Source: Treponema sp. UBA1793 (GTDB lineage: Bacteria > Spirochaetota > Spirochaetia > Treponematales > Treponemataceae). Taken from it: a stretch of DNA of 64,000 nt. Both the position numbers and the translations under genes were made by a program. A model generated the notes under the pieces. That model saw only the letters and a program-made list of their open reading frames with translations, did not search any database and was not told where the DNA came from. The stretch covers positions 46,697 to 110,696 of the forward strand of contig DCFX01000052.1 in NCBI GenBank assembly GCA_002314445.1, in the 5' to 3' direction. This document shows positions 35,292 through 44,484 of the stretch, in pieces (position 1 is the first letter of the stretch; every line of letters begins with the position of its first letter).

Positions 35292-35316
35292 TATAAATGC
35301 CTCCCACAGCTGCTCA

Positions 35317-36396
35317 TCAGTATATGTTGTAATGACCGCTCAACGCGAGCAGTGCAAAAAAATACAGACAGTTGTCATAATAACGCCTCTTCCCTTCTCT
35401 CAACGGCGTATTCCAAAATCGCCTGACAGCGCGTAATGCAAGCTGCTCGTCTTCCGCAGCAAGTGCAGCTTCTGCAAGCGTCGCGCACAATCCGACTGGA
35501 TGACGGGCCTTCTTATGGCACGGTTTGCCGCTTATCCGGTATTCCATAAAATCATCCGGCTGCATACCGTCAAAAAAACGGAGCATATTGTCCGCAATAC
35601 GGGACAGTTCCTTCGTTTTTCCGTTCCACAGTGCATCAAGGCCGATATTCGCAGCAACACGGTACGAATCGCTGAAGAAAGTGCCGTGTTTTAGCAGCGG
35701 CAGCGGAGTCCCGTCATTTTCCGCATATTCGGCTGCAAGTCCTGTCTGCGGATGGCATGCCTTTACAAGATAGTCCCGGCTCGCAGCTGCAGCTTTCTTC
35801 CAGAACTCACTGTCAGCCTCATCCGCCCTCTGTGCAAACAACTCATAGAAATGAGGCAGATGATACGACGGATCGGAAAACGGGCAGTTACAGATAAAGC
35901 GGATAAGATAATTATCCGGATTCCACATGGAACAGGAGCCGTGAATTGCAGTATGCAGAATTGCACGTGCTTCCTTTGTATAATCGAATATGCCTTCCCC
36001 ATTCCCCCAGCGGGAAGATGCAAAAAAAAGCGCCATGGCAAAATATTCTTCGCCGTCCGGAGCCGGCCCGTCCGCGTTTTTTGTCCCGTCTATTTTATTC
36101 GACCAGCAGAAAAAGCCCGCATTCGGTCCCTTATCAAGATACATATTCACCCGTGCCCATTTCCATATGCGGTCGAAAATGTCTTTTCTGTCCATCTGCA
36201 CCGCCATCATCATGCCGTACGACATTCCTTCGGTGCGGGCGTCAATATTTCCGGTATCTTCCATAAAACCTGTATTGTCAGGAGCATCAAAATAAAAACG
36301 GTTCCTGCTTTCCGGATCAAATATCGTATACCATGCATCGTTTACACGTTTGTCAACCGCGGATTTATCATATCCGGCTTCTTCCAGAAAACTCAT
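35317..36396 (-). CDS. GH8 reducing-end xylose-releasing exo-oligoxylanase
   Basis: 359 residues. GH8 signatures: the general acid Glu in DARTEGMSYGMMMAVQ and PAPDGEEYFAMALFFAS. The absence of a signal peptide and the lack of cellulose partners fit the Rex branch (EC 3.2.1.156) rather than endoglucanase or chitosanase. It releases xylose from the reducing end of short xylo-oligosaccharides in the cytoplasm. It starts two bases after the GH10 gene, with GGAG overlapping the GH10 stop region. Confidence 0.92.
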   Translation of the reverse strand: MSFLEEAGYDKSAVDKRVNDAWYTIFDPESRNRFYFDAPDNTGFMEDTGNIDARTEGMSYGMMMAVQMDRKDIFDRIWKWARVNMYLDKGPNAGFFCWSNKIDGTKNADGPAPDGEEYFAMALFFASSRWGNGEGIFDYTKEARAILHTAIHGSCSMWNPDNYLIRFICNCPFSDPSYHLPHFYELFAQRADEADSEFWKKAAAASRDYLVKACHPQTGLAAEYAENDGTPLPLLKHGTFFSDSYRVAANIGLDALWNGKTKELSRIADNMLRFFDGMQPDDFMEYRISGKPCHKKARHPVGLCATLAEAALAAEDEQLALRAVRRFWNTPLREGKRRYYDNCLYFFALLALSGHYNIY

Positions 36397-36398
36397 TT

Positions 36399-37532
36399 TT
36401 ATTTCTCCAGTTTTGAAGGATCTGCCAGAATCCAGTAGCAGGGTTTCGGCATGCTGTCTTTACCGAACATAAGAGGCCAGTTTTCCCTTCCCTTCTGCGG
36501 AAAATTATTCAGCCAGGTACAGTCGTCAGACAGTCCCCAGAACATTACAAGATCCAGATTGCCCGCAGTGTGCTCATATTCAAACATCGTAAATAAATCC
36601 CGGTATTTTTCGGCCTGTTCCATCAGTATTGTATCTGAAATTTTAAGCTCTGGTGAATTCCAGTCCTTGTACAAGGACATATCAAGTTCGGTAATCTGTA
36701 CTTTCAGACCAAGTTCCGCAAATTTTTCAACAGCATCCTTTATGTCTCTTACAGACGGATAATACAGCGATATATGGCACTGCATTCCCACCCCGTCAAT
36801 CGGCACTCCCTCTGCAAGAAGCTTCTTCACTTCGTTATAAAAACCTGTCTGCTTTACTCCGGGCATTTCGATATTGTAGTCATTCAAAAAAAGCAGCGCA
36901 TCAGGATCTGCTTCACGGGCATATTGGAATGCCTTGGCAATATATTCATCATTTCCGCAGATGTCATAGTACTGGTCATGACGGATTAAGCCGGAAGAGT
37001 CATCGATACACTCATTAACAACATCCCAGCAGTAAAAACTTCCTTTACCCGCCCCCACGACACCGTCTATATGTTCTTTTATATTGCTGTATAATTCATC
37101 TTTTGTAGCTTTTCCATTTTCTCCTGTACCGGCGAACATCCATTCCGGAACCTGGCTGTGCCACACGAGCGTATGCCCCCGGAGTTTTGCTGCCGTTTCC
37201 ATACTGTATTCTATCAGCTTCTTTTCGGCAGTCAGATTAAACTGTCCTCTGGACGGTTCCGATGCATCCTGCTTCATTTCATTTTCATAAACAAACGCAT
37301 TAAAATGACGAAGCAGTTTATTATGGGAATCGCCCTCCGATAAATTCCACGAATTAACAGCCGCACCAACAGGAAAATCAAACAGGCTGCACAGGGCAGG
37401 TATATCTTTCTCTGCTGGTACTTCAAGGTTCTTTTCACGTTTCATATCTTTCCTTCCGGCGCAATACGACATTTCCGGCCGCACGAATATACCGGCAGTC
37501 AGTAATAAAAAAGCAGCTGAAAAACACTTCAT
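36399..37532 (-). CDS. GH10 endo-1,4-beta-xylanase, exported
   Basis: 377 residues. N-terminal signal (FSAAFLLLTAGIFVRP); the following EMSYC-AG may be a spirochaetal lipobox, so the enzyme may be anchored. The GH10 barrel has GHTLVWHSQVPEWMF, the acid/base Glu in WDVVNECIDDSSG, FLNDYNIEM and the nucleophile Glu in VQITELDMS. It cuts xylan to oligosaccharides outside the inner membrane, which the neighbouring importers would take up. First gene of the operon; GGAG eight bases upstream. Confidence 0.94.
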   Translation of the reverse strand: MKCFSAAFLLLTAGIFVRPEMSYCAGRKDMKREKNLEVPAEKDIPALCSLFDFPVGAAVNSWNLSEGDSHNKLLRHFNAFVYENEMKQDASEPSRGQFNLTAEKKLIEYSMETAAKLRGHTLVWHSQVPEWMFAGTGENGKATKDELYSNIKEHIDGVVGAGKGSFYCWDVVNECIDDSSGLIRHDQYYDICGNDEYIAKAFQYAREADPDALLFLNDYNIEMPGVKQTGFYNEVKKLLAEGVPIDGVGMQCHISLYYPSVRDIKDAVEKFAELGLKVQITELDMSLYKDWNSPELKISDTILMEQAEKYRDLFTMFEYEHTAGNLDLVMFWGLSDDCTWLNNFPQKGRENWPLMFGKDSMPKPCYWILADPSKLEK

Positions 37533-37732
37533 TTTATAAACTCCATTGTAATTCGCTCATACTCACATAGTACAGCTGCTGTACCGTCACAGGTATAGGA
37601 TAATTTCCCGATATATTAACGGACGGAAATATGGCAGAATGTTTCGGAAATATATGGATGTGCTTTCAAACTGAAAAATATCTGAAGATACATTCACATC
37701 TTGAACTGTATTATGCAAAGGCAGGTTTTAAT

Positions 37733-39847
37733 ATGAACGACTCCACTGACAAACTTACACAGGAACGGGAAAAAGAAATCAGGGAACTTATTTCAGCTAT
37801 GACACTTGAAGAAAAAGTTTCCCAGATGGTCCATAATAGTCCGGCAATAGAAAGACTGGGCATACCTGAATACAACTGGTGGAGCGAATGCCTCCACGGC
37901 GTGGCACGGGCAGGTGCCGCAACGGTCTTTCCGCAGGCTATCGGCCTTGCAGCAACTTTTGACCAGAAACTTGCACAAAAAGAAGCAGATGCCATCTCCG
38001 ACGAAGCCCGCGCAAAATACAACGAGGCAATAAAAGCCGGCGTCCGTACACAGTACCGCGGGCTTACGTTCTGGACACCGAATATCAACATATTCAGAGA
38101 TCCGCGCTGGGGACGGGGACAGGAAACATATGGAGAAGACCCTTTCCTCACCAGCGTTATGGGAAGTGCAATAGTAAAAGGACTTCAGGGAAGCGATCCT
38201 GCACATATGAAAGTCGCTGCATGTGCAAAACATTTTGCCGTACACTCAGGGCCGGAAAAACTCCGGCATACATTCAATGCCATCGTAAGCAAAAAAGATT
38301 TATGGGAAACATATCTGCCGGCATTTAAAGCCCTTGTCGATACAGGCGTGGAAGCCGTCATGGGCGCATACAACCGCACACTCGATGAACCGTGCTGCGG
38401 AAGTAATTTTCTCCTGCAGGACATTCTCCGGAAAAAATGGGGATTCAAGGGACATATAGTCAGCGACTGCTGGGCTGTACGGGACTTCCATGAAAATCAT
38501 AAAGTAACAAAATCTCCGGCAGAATCCGCGGCTCTTGCAATCAACAACGGCTGTGAATTGAACTGCGGCTGCACGTTTCCCGCTGCAGTTGAAGCTGTAC
38601 GGCAGGGACTTATCAAAGAATCGACAATTGACGACGCACTGGAACATCTGTTCCGCACACGGGCAAAACTCGGTATGTTTGATGCAAAAAAAGACGATGT
38701 GTACAATTCTCTTGGCGCAAAGGATATAGATACCCCTGAACACAGGCTGCTCGCCAGACAGACTGCATCAGAATCGATTGTCATGCTGAAAAACAAAAAC
38801 AATCTCCTGCCGCTCAGCGACAGTCCCAAGCACGTGCTGCTCATCGGTCCGACAGCTGCAAACATTCAGGTTCTCCTCGGCAACTACTACGGACTCAATC
38901 CCCACCTCGTTACAATCCTTGAAGGCATGACACAGAAAGCAGCAGAAATGCCCGGCATCACGCTGGATTATACGCTCGGATGCTCGATGTATGCCCCGAA
39001 TACAAACGACGGATGGACAGTCGGTATGGCTGAAGCAGCCGACGTTGTAATTGCCTGTTTCGGTCTGGACAACGCGATGGAAGGGGAAGAAGGTGAATCG
39101 GTCGCCTCTGAAGCAAAAGGCGACCGCACAAACATAGAACTTCCGCAGTGGCAGATTGACTACCTCAAAGCACTGCACGACAGGGGCACACCGATAGTCC
39201 TCGTCCTTACCGGCGGCGCCCCGATTGCCTTCCCGCCGGAAGTCGCGGATGCAATACTCTTTGCATGGTATCCGGGAGAAGAAGGCGGCAATGCCGTTGC
39301 CGATACCATTTTCGGAAAATCCGTACCGGGCGGACATCTGCCTGTTACCTTCCCGAAAAAGACGGAAGACCTGCCGCCGTATGAAGACTATGCAATGAAA
39401 GGCCGGACATACCGCTATATGGAAAAAGAACCGCTCTTCCCGTTCGGATTCGGTCTTTCATACACGACGTTCGCATTTAAAGGCCTTGAATGTTCATCAA
39501 AAGAAATTACAGCAGACGGAAGCCTGACACTTTCCGTCGACGTACAGAATACCGGAAAATTCGACGGAGACGAAGTTGTACAGGTATATATTGCAAAGAA
39601 AAACCGCAGTGAAGACGATCCCGCATGCACGCTCCGTGCATTCAACAGAGTGCACATAAAACAGGGAGTCTCGGAACGGCTTACCTTCAAGCTTGATTCT
39701 TCTGCATTTGAAACGGTAAACAGTGAAGGTGAGAACGTTCTTGTACCCGGTTCTTATATTGTAACACTGGCAGATGCAGCGCCGCTTCCCTGCAGTGAAA
39801 AACTGGGAGCCACCGCAGCGGTAATGGCAGAAATAGTTATAAGCTGA
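37733..39847 (+). CDS. GH3 beta-xylosidase/beta-glycosidase
   Basis: 704 residues, typical for GH3 xylosidases of the XylB type. N-terminal LEEKVSQM and PEYNWWSECLHGVAR, a signature of the xylosidase branch; the nucleophile Asp in GHIVSDCWAVRDF; LPLSDSPKHVLLIGPTA; FAWYPGEEGGNAVAD; LPFGFGLSYTTF-like PFGFGLSYTTFAFKG; and a C-terminal fibronectin III-like domain. No signal peptide, so cytoplasmic. I start at 37733 (MNDSTDK), with AGG-type sequence upstream; an in-frame ATG at 37631 adds 34 residues not expected in the family but has GGACGG before it. Divergent from the GH10 operon across a shared 200-bp region. Confidence 0.9.
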   Translation: MNDSTDKLTQEREKEIRELISAMTLEEKVSQMVHNSPAIERLGIPEYNWWSECLHGVARAGAATVFPQAIGLAATFDQKLAQKEADAISDEARAKYNEAIKAGVRTQYRGLTFWTPNINIFRDPRWGRGQETYGEDPFLTSVMGSAIVKGLQGSDPAHMKVAACAKHFAVHSGPEKLRHTFNAIVSKKDLWETYLPAFKALVDTGVEAVMGAYNRTLDEPCCGSNFLLQDILRKKWGFKGHIVSDCWAVRDFHENHKVTKSPAESAALAINNGCELNCGCTFPAAVEAVRQGLIKESTIDDALEHLFRTRAKLGMFDAKKDDVYNSLGAKDIDTPEHRLLARQTASESIVMLKNKNNLLPLSDSPKHVLLIGPTAANIQVLLGNYYGLNPHLVTILEGMTQKAAEMPGITLDYTLGCSMYAPNTNDGWTVGMAEAADVVIACFGLDNAMEGEEGESVASEAKGDRTNIELPQWQIDYLKALHDRGTPIVLVLTGGAPIAFPPEVADAILFAWYPGEEGGNAVADTIFGKSVPGGHLPVTFPKKTEDLPPYEDYAMKGRTYRYMEKEPLFPFGFGLSYTTFAFKGLECSSKEITADGSLTLSVDVQNTGKFDGDEVVQVYIAKKNRSEDDPACTLRAFNRVHIKQGVSERLTFKLDSSAFETVNSEGENVLVPGSYIVTLADAAPLPCSEKLGATAAVMAEIVIS

Positions 39848-39979
39848 AATTCAAGCATTTTCAGAGCGGGAAATCAGCCTTTCAGCAGGTACGGTTTCCT
39901 GCTCTCCCCGCTTCAGTGCCAACGTTATATTACTGATGTCAGCCCGAAGATAGTAATTCTGATTTTGATTACTAAAAAA

Positions 39980-40909
39980 TTACAGCCCTGCGATTTCGCT
40001 TTCTGAAAGACCTGTAGCCTGCGTGATTATCTGAACAGAAACGCCGAGCTTTTTTAAGCTGCATGCGGTATCTTTCTTTGCCTGTATTGTTCCCTGACTA
40101 ATACCTTGACTTATGCCCTGTTTCAGCCCCTCCTCAAGCCCCTGCTCCTGCATATAATGGAGCTCGGAATTACGGTCACTTTCAATGACATCCCTGTCAA
40201 GTTCCCGCTTCCAGAGCACCCAGTCAGAGCTTATTCTGTCCAGTGTCTTCTTCGCTTCCATAATACCTCCTTCTTCCGCAGCCAGCCGTCTGATATATTC
40301 CTGCCTGTCCGGATTATCTGCATCCAAAAAGAACATACACCATTTCTGTTCCGAATTCAAGCTTTCCGGCTGCACGTCTCCCAGTGCATCAATCTTGGGC
40401 AGTTCCAGAAAAATAACTGTCTGTATACCTGACAACAGATGTCCGTTACTCTTCTGCATCCGGTAGCGGCTTATGGTAGAAGGATCGTTTTTGTCGAATA
40501 TGAAGTTCACCAGCGATATCTGGTAGACCTTCGGCATGTTCTGCCAGTCATCACCTCTGTGGAATACCGAGTTGAGCAGCCTGGCGCATAAATATTCTGC
40601 ACGAGCTCCGAATGAGTGATATTTATTTACCCCCTGAAGCTCTACATCTGCGGCCTCGCCGTCGTTGAATGTGCACGAAACGTCGAACCGGACAGCCTTG
40701 TCGTTGTCATCAAGCACCGGTGGTTCGTTGGGACGCAGCTGCACGGCTTTGACCTCTTTGTGCAGAACAGCTGTGAGAAAACAGCGCAATGCTGTACGCG
40801 ATTCTTCTGATTCGTTCGTGAACAGCGCCTTGAAAACTTCATCATGGCATGGATTAAGCAGTGCGTCCTGTGACGGGCGGTACCGGTTCAGTTTGGCGTC
40901 AGTATTCAT
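39980..40909 (-). CDS. PD-(D/E)XK nuclease / putative transposase (PDDEXK_2, Rpn family)
   Basis: 309 residues. N-terminal LLNPCHDEVFKALFTN and the nuclease core FDVSCTFNDGEAADVELQG (Asp, then Glu-x-Gln in place of the usual Lys) are typical of the family. The tail repeats GISQGISQGTIQAKKD and ends in a short helix-turn-helix-like GLSESEIAGL. The start at 40909 has AGGAGG nine bases upstream. Family members are abundant in treponemes; relatives promote recombination, but no inverted repeats or target duplication are visible here. Confidence 0.85.
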   Translation of the reverse strand: MNTDAKLNRYRPSQDALLNPCHDEVFKALFTNESEESRTALRCFLTAVLHKEVKAVQLRPNEPPVLDDNDKAVRFDVSCTFNDGEAADVELQGVNKYHSFGARAEYLCARLLNSVFHRGDDWQNMPKVYQISLVNFIFDKNDPSTISRYRMQKSNGHLLSGIQTVIFLELPKIDALGDVQPESLNSEQKWCMFFLDADNPDRQEYIRRLAAEEGGIMEAKKTLDRISSDWVLWKRELDRDVIESDRNSELHYMQEQGLEEGLKQGISQGISQGTIQAKKDTACSLKKLGVSVQIITQATGLSESEIAGL

Positions 40910-41129
40910 ACAGGAAATCCTCCTGTATGGAATTCGCCGCAAAGTGTCGTTTTCGGAGTACTTTTTTTAAAATAATTACTCAGGCTTTCCCGCGAAAGAC
41001 CGGACATATTCCGTATAAGCAGTACCTTAACGACGATTGAAGCTTTGAACAATTGTTCCGGAAGCACATGATTAATTCCTGAGAAAGCCATGATTATACT
41101 TCGGATATGTATGATAAAAATTCAGCAGA

Positions 41130-41209
41130 CAGTCCTGTTTCATGCTAAAAACAGACTGGTTGCATTATGAAATCAGGCTGACTTCAGCGTGAAATCAGTC
41201 CGGTTTCAT
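41130..41209. repeat. Cluster of short CAGnC..GTTTCAT repeats
   Basis: Copies at 41130-41143 (CAGTCCTGTTTCAT), 41152-41165 (CAGACTGGTTGCAT), 41167-41180 (reverse strand, CAGCCTGATTTCAT) and 41196-41209 (CAGTCCGGTTTCAT), with a partial reverse copy at 41189-41200. The 289 bases between the putative transposase and the lipoprotein gene hold no credible gene, only this cluster. Confidence 0.6.
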
Positions 41210-41231
41210 ATTTCCTAAAATCTGTAGTGCA

Positions 41232-42035
41232 TTAATATGCATCTGTCTGCGGATTTTTATCTTCCTCCGCATTCTGCATATACGGTTTCAGCGCTTCCAT
41301 GATTTTTTCATCTGAAAGCATCTCTGCCATCTGCGTAACCTGCACCTTCGTCATGTAGAAATGGAGTGTTGAAGACGTAGGCACATCGGATGAATTATCT
41401 TTATATGCTTCGTTTGCAACCTGCCAGACGGTTACTGTAAAATAAGGTGAATTTTTGTTAAACTCATACCCGAACTGTATATTCGTATCGGCATATCCGC
41501 TTTCCATTCCAGGGATCGTCCCCCATCTGAGTGTCACCGGATATTCGCCATATGCTTTGTACGACTTCTTATCTTTGCGATCAAGTTTCTTCTGTTCAAA
41601 ATCAGACATATACTGCAGAGAAGCTGCCGCGAGTCCTCTGCGCGTTGCAGTATCAAATAACAGATGATACCAGTTTGTCTGATACCACGCACTGAATCCT
41701 GCCTTTTCCGACTTTACATTATAGATGACGGCAGCATCCTCCTGCTTAAGCGTATTCACAACGGTAAGCTGGAAAATTTTTGTTTTATCCATTTCGATAT
41801 CTTTCTGGCTGCCGGTAAAAAAACGGGTAAAGGCATTTCCCTGCTGCGGAACTGTAATCTGGGTCTTCCCTGCTTCATCTTTACTTGTACCGGCAGGAGC
41901 GGATGACGGACTTACAGGGGTTACTTCCGTACCATACTGATCAGATGTGTCTGTATCAACCTTCGTTGAACTGCACGAAATAAACGTCAATACTGAGCAC
42001 ACACATAAAATTGAAACGACAGCGATTTTTTTCAT
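41232..42035 (-). CDS. Putative lipoprotein of unknown function
   Basis: 267 residues. The signal MKKIAVVSILCVCSVLTFISC has a spirochaetal lipobox (TFISC), so the mature protein should be membrane-anchored. Residues 22-60 are Ser/Thr/Pro-rich linker. The rest (about 65-255) is a globular domain with WYQTNWYHLLFDTATRRG and YPVTLRWGTIPGMESG, which I cannot assign. CAGGAG precedes the ATG. A perfect 18-bp palindrome lies 30 bases upstream. Downstream of an outer-membrane-protein gene in the same direction, but that gene has its own terminator. Confidence 0.8.
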   Translation of the reverse strand: MKKIAVVSILCVCSVLTFISCSSTKVDTDTSDQYGTEVTPVSPSSAPAGTSKDEAGKTQITVPQQGNAFTRFFTGSQKDIEMDKTKIFQLTVVNTLKQEDAAVIYNVKSEKAGFSAWYQTNWYHLLFDTATRRGLAAASLQYMSDFEQKKLDRKDKKSYKAYGEYPVTLRWGTIPGMESGYADTNIQFGYEFNKNSPYFTVTVWQVANEAYKDNSSDVPTSSTLHFYMTKVQVTQMAEMLSDEKIMEALKPYMQNAEEDKNPQTDAY

Positions 42036-42065
42036 AGTAATACTCCTGTTACCTATACTAGCATA

Positions 42066-42103
42066 TGGGAACCTCTAAAAACTGAAGTTTTTAGAGGTTC
42101 CCA
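42066..42103. repeat. Dispersed palindromic repeat, copy 2 (perfect 18-bp dyad)
   Basis: 42066-42083 (TGGGAACCTCTAAAAACT) is the exact reverse complement of 42086-42103. A degenerate copy is at 13355-13387. It lies between the porin terminator and the lipoprotein start. It may be a mobile palindromic unit or a hairpin in the lipoprotein leader. Confidence 0.75.
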
Positions 42104-42147
42104 CATATAACAAAAAAATGACAGTCCTGTTACACAGATAAATAAAA

Positions 42148-42171
42148 AAGCGGTGCATTTCTGCACCGCTT
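42148..42171 (-). terminator. Terminator of the left outer-membrane-protein gene
   Basis: AAGCGGTGCA (42148-42157) pairs with 42162-42171 around a four-base loop; on the reverse strand TTTTTT follows. The same stem and GAAA loop ends the right paralogue at 45668-45695. Confidence 0.92.
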
Positions 42172-42194
42172 CGTCTTACACAAATTGTGTCAGG

Positions 42195-43472
42195 TTAGAA
42201 CCAGTATTCTGCTCCAACAGGAATGTAGAAGGTATTGGTCATTGTTGATGTTGTATCTACGATATCCATCTTCAATTCATCAGCTACACCGGCAAAAAGA
42301 TATCCATTGCCAAGTCCTTTCTTTGCATACAGTTCAAGACCCATATCATGATTAACAGTCTTAGCAGGACTGTTGTTCGTAATATTGTATTTTGTTGTCA
42401 GCCCAAGTGAGAATAATCCAAGATCATATTCACCATCAGCATCAAATCCGACTGTCGGTTTTGATGTATAGTCAGCACCGTCCATTATTGCAGCAGCACT
42501 GCCGAATACATGTCCTTTATACGTAAGTTTGTCAGCACTGCCTGAGAAACCGACACAAGCGCTGAAATAATTAGCATTGCTGTCAGCAACACGTGCTGCA
42601 TTATCTTTATACAACGGAAGTTTTGCACCAATTTCAATCGTGTTGTTCTTGATGAAAAGAAGATCCGCACCCACTTCAATTCTTCCATAGTTATTGTCAG
42701 CGGCAGAACCGAAATAAGCAGCTTTAATCTGAACTGTGTCCTTTACAGTATAACCGAAACCAACATTAACAGCTTTGAAAACATCTTCCATTGTCGGATC
42801 GGTAGTTGAAGAAGTCCCGGCTGCAGCTGTTCGATAAGCGGCAAGAGCATCTTCATACGCTTCGTAAGTTGTCTGATTAGGAGTCGTAGTATATGCTAAA
42901 TATGCAGCATCTTTTGCTGCTTCCAAAGTTGCGATTGAATCAGTATCATATGTTGTTGTTGCAACTGTTGAAGCATCAATAGTTGCACCAAGGAACATAC
43001 CATCTACCGGCCTAAGTTCGAGAGCCATACCAAGTGTCGGGTAGAAACGTGTAAATATGTCGTCTTCACCCTTTGAACCGATATCGCGGTTACCCCAGTC
43101 ACCGATTGAACCGCGGAGATCATCAAGCTGGATTTTTCCGAATTCAGCCGTAAGCCAGCCGATTTTTCCCCAGACTTTTGCCTGATCGCCGATACCGATT
43201 GTATTGCCGTTCGAATCGACATTTACTTTGAAGCCGACATTGCCGTCTTCCGTTGCTCCTGTTACATTAAAACCGACACGAGCGCCACTTGCCCAAGAAG
43301 GTGTGGCTGATACTGTTGCATCAGTCGATGTTGCATCTGCAGAACCAGTTTTTGTTGTTGTCACATTACCAAAGTTGATTCCGGTGCGTCCCCATGCACC
43401 AAATGTTATTTCAGCGAATGCGCCGGAAGCTACCATCGCTGCAACTGCCACAATTCCTATGATTTTTTTCAT
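42195..43472 (-). CDS. Beta-barrel outer-membrane protein, left paralogue
   Basis: 425 residues. Signal peptide MKKIIGIVAVAAMVASGAFA, then alternating beta-strand sequence, ending VGAEYWF: an aromatic C-terminus is the outer-membrane assembly signal. Early strands (ITFGAWGRTGINFG) and the AKVWGKIGWLTAEFGKIQLDDLRG segment match the right paralogue at 44496-45641. A loop at about 185-225 is Ala/Thr-rich and may be surface exposed. Probably a porin. It has a strong promoter at 43548-43576 and AGGAGG. Its ribosome-binding site and first codons form one arm of the 37-bp inverted repeat. Confidence 0.88.
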   Translation of the reverse strand: MKKIIGIVAVAAMVASGAFAEITFGAWGRTGINFGNVTTTKTGSADATSTDATVSATPSWASGARVGFNVTGATEDGNVGFKVNVDSNGNTIGIGDQAKVWGKIGWLTAEFGKIQLDDLRGSIGDWGNRDIGSKGEDDIFTRFYPTLGMALELRPVDGMFLGATIDASTVATTTYDTDSIATLEAAKDAAYLAYTTTPNQTTYEAYEDALAAYRTAAAGTSSTTDPTMEDVFKAVNVGFGYTVKDTVQIKAAYFGSAADNNYGRIEVGADLLFIKNNTIEIGAKLPLYKDNAARVADSNANYFSACVGFSGSADKLTYKGHVFGSAAAIMDGADYTSKPTVGFDADGEYDLGLFSLGLTTKYNITNNSPAKTVNHDMGLELYAKKGLGNGYLFAGVADELKMDIVDTTSTMTNTFYIPVGAEYWF

Positions 43473-43487
43473 ATAAAAAAATCCTCC
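43451..43487. repeat. Inverted repeat, left arm (37 bp)
   Basis: Matches the reverse complement of 44481-44517 at 36 of 37 positions. It covers the Shine-Dalgarno, the ATG and the first seven codons of the left porin gene. The core around the ATG (GATTTTTTTATATGAAA on the reverse strand) is itself nearly a dyad, as expected of a serine-invertase crossover site. Confidence 0.9.
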
Positions 43488-43547
43488 TTATTTTTTGAAT
43501 GGTTATTAAACCAACGGTTTTTATCAATAACCACTTTCTATTTTCTA

Positions 43548-43576
43548 AGAATAGCACTGAATTCTCATGGCGTCAA
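43548..43576 (-). promoter_or_regulatory. Strong promoter reading into the left porin gene
   Basis: On the reverse strand TTGACG, exactly 17 bases, TATTCT with an extended TGC. The leader of about 70 bases has a hairpin (43501-43507 with 43526-43532, plus an inner AAACC/GGTTT stem) that leaves the Shine-Dalgarno free. The whole 317-base interval 43473-43789 is AT-rich and holds no gene. Confidence 0.75.
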
Positions 43577-43789
43577 GTTTTTTTTGGGAAATGAAAAACT
43601 GCTTTACAAACAAAGAGTTACCCGTTTTATGCATAATTTCTTGTAATTAACAAAAATTTATCAGTTTAGTGCATTTTTTTGATTTCATTCATAAAGTGAT
43701 AAAAGACATATTTAAAAACAAAAAAATTATTTTTTTCTGCCGAATCTAAAAGAACGATTTTCTCATAAATATGCAGCAGGAGGCTGAAC

Positions 43790-44422
43790 ATGACATACGG
43801 ATATATCAGAGTAAGTACCGACAAGCAGACGGTAGAAAATCAAAGATTCGAGATAGGAAATTTCTGCGGAAAAAACGGACTTATCGTAGGAAAATGGATA
43901 GAGGAAACAATCAGCGGAACAAAGGAACCTTCAAAACGGCAGCTGGGAGTATTGCTTGGAGAAGTTCAGAAAGGTGATTTGATTATCTGCTCGGAACTGT
44001 CCCGTCTGGGCAGAAGTCTTTTTATGATTATGTCCGTTCTCAACGAAATGATGACAAAAGAAGTCCGCATATGGACAATTAAGGACAATTACAGGCTCGG
44101 AGATGATATAGAATCAAAAGTGCTGGCCTTTGCTTTCGGGCTGTCGGCGGAAATTGAACGTAAGCTGATTTCGCAGAGAACTAAAGAGGCCCTTGCAAGA
44201 AAAAAATCGGAAGGCGTGCAGCTGGGGCGGCCTGCCGGGAGAAAATCGAATTATTATAAACTAAGCAGCTACAGGGAAGAAATCAGGGAGTTACTAGCAC
44301 TCAGAATTCCTAAAACAGTAATAGCAGAAAAACTCGGTGTAACACCTGCAACATTGTACAACTTTATCAAGCGAGAACAGATATGGATGTGTAAAAATGA
44401 ATCTGTCGTAAACAAAAAATAA
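43790..44422 (+). CDS. Serine recombinase (resolvase/DNA invertase, Pin/Mpi-like)
   Basis: 210 residues. N-terminal catalytic domain: YGYIRVSTDKQTVENQ with the nucleophile Ser9, the Arg pair in SELSRLGRSLF, and the long E helix ending IERKLISQRTKEALARKK. The linker GVQLGRPAGRK leads to a DNA-binding helix-turn-helix (KTVIAEKLGVTPATLYNFIKRE). The length and domain set are those of Hin/Pin/Mpi invertases rather than large integrases. AGGAGG lies ahead of the ATG. It lies entirely between the two arms of an inverted repeat that starts two divergent porin genes, the expected position for an invertase that flips its own cassette. Confidence 0.93.
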   Translation: MTYGYIRVSTDKQTVENQRFEIGNFCGKNGLIVGKWIEETISGTKEPSKRQLGVLLGEVQKGDLIICSELSRLGRSLFMIMSVLNEMMTKEVRIWTIKDNYRLGDDIESKVLAFAFGLSAEIERKLISQRTKEALARKKSEGVQLGRPAGRKSNYYKLSSYREEIRELLALRIPKTVIAEKLGVTPATLYNFIKREQIWMCKNESVVNKK

Positions 44423-44436
44423 AATAATAGTACGAA

Positions 44437-44484
44437 CTCCATTTTCACTGGCAGAATTGTGAATAAGCACAATTTTAAATGGAG
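44437..44484 (+). promoter_or_regulatory. Hairpin that hides the Shine-Dalgarno of the right porin
   Basis: CTCCATTT (44437-44444) pairs perfectly with AAATGGAG (44477-44484), which contains the Shine-Dalgarno GGAG. An inner stem pairs 44455-44461 (AATTGTG) with 44468-44474. The stem is closely followed by six T (44487-44492), so it may also terminate the recombinase transcript. Either way, expression of the right porin from recombinase read-through should be low. Confidence 0.65.

Noticed and set aside
39980..40909. An active insertion sequence around the PD-(D/E)XK gene
   Set aside because: No terminal inverted repeats or target duplication could be found at its borders, so only the gene is reported.
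43473..44480. Plain gene duplication as full explanation of the inverted repeat
   Set aside because: Paralogy does explain part of it, but identity is 36/37 across non-coding Shine-Dalgarno and codons with synonymous freedom, then falls sharply inside the genes, so maintenance by recombination is a better fit; kept as the competing explanation.
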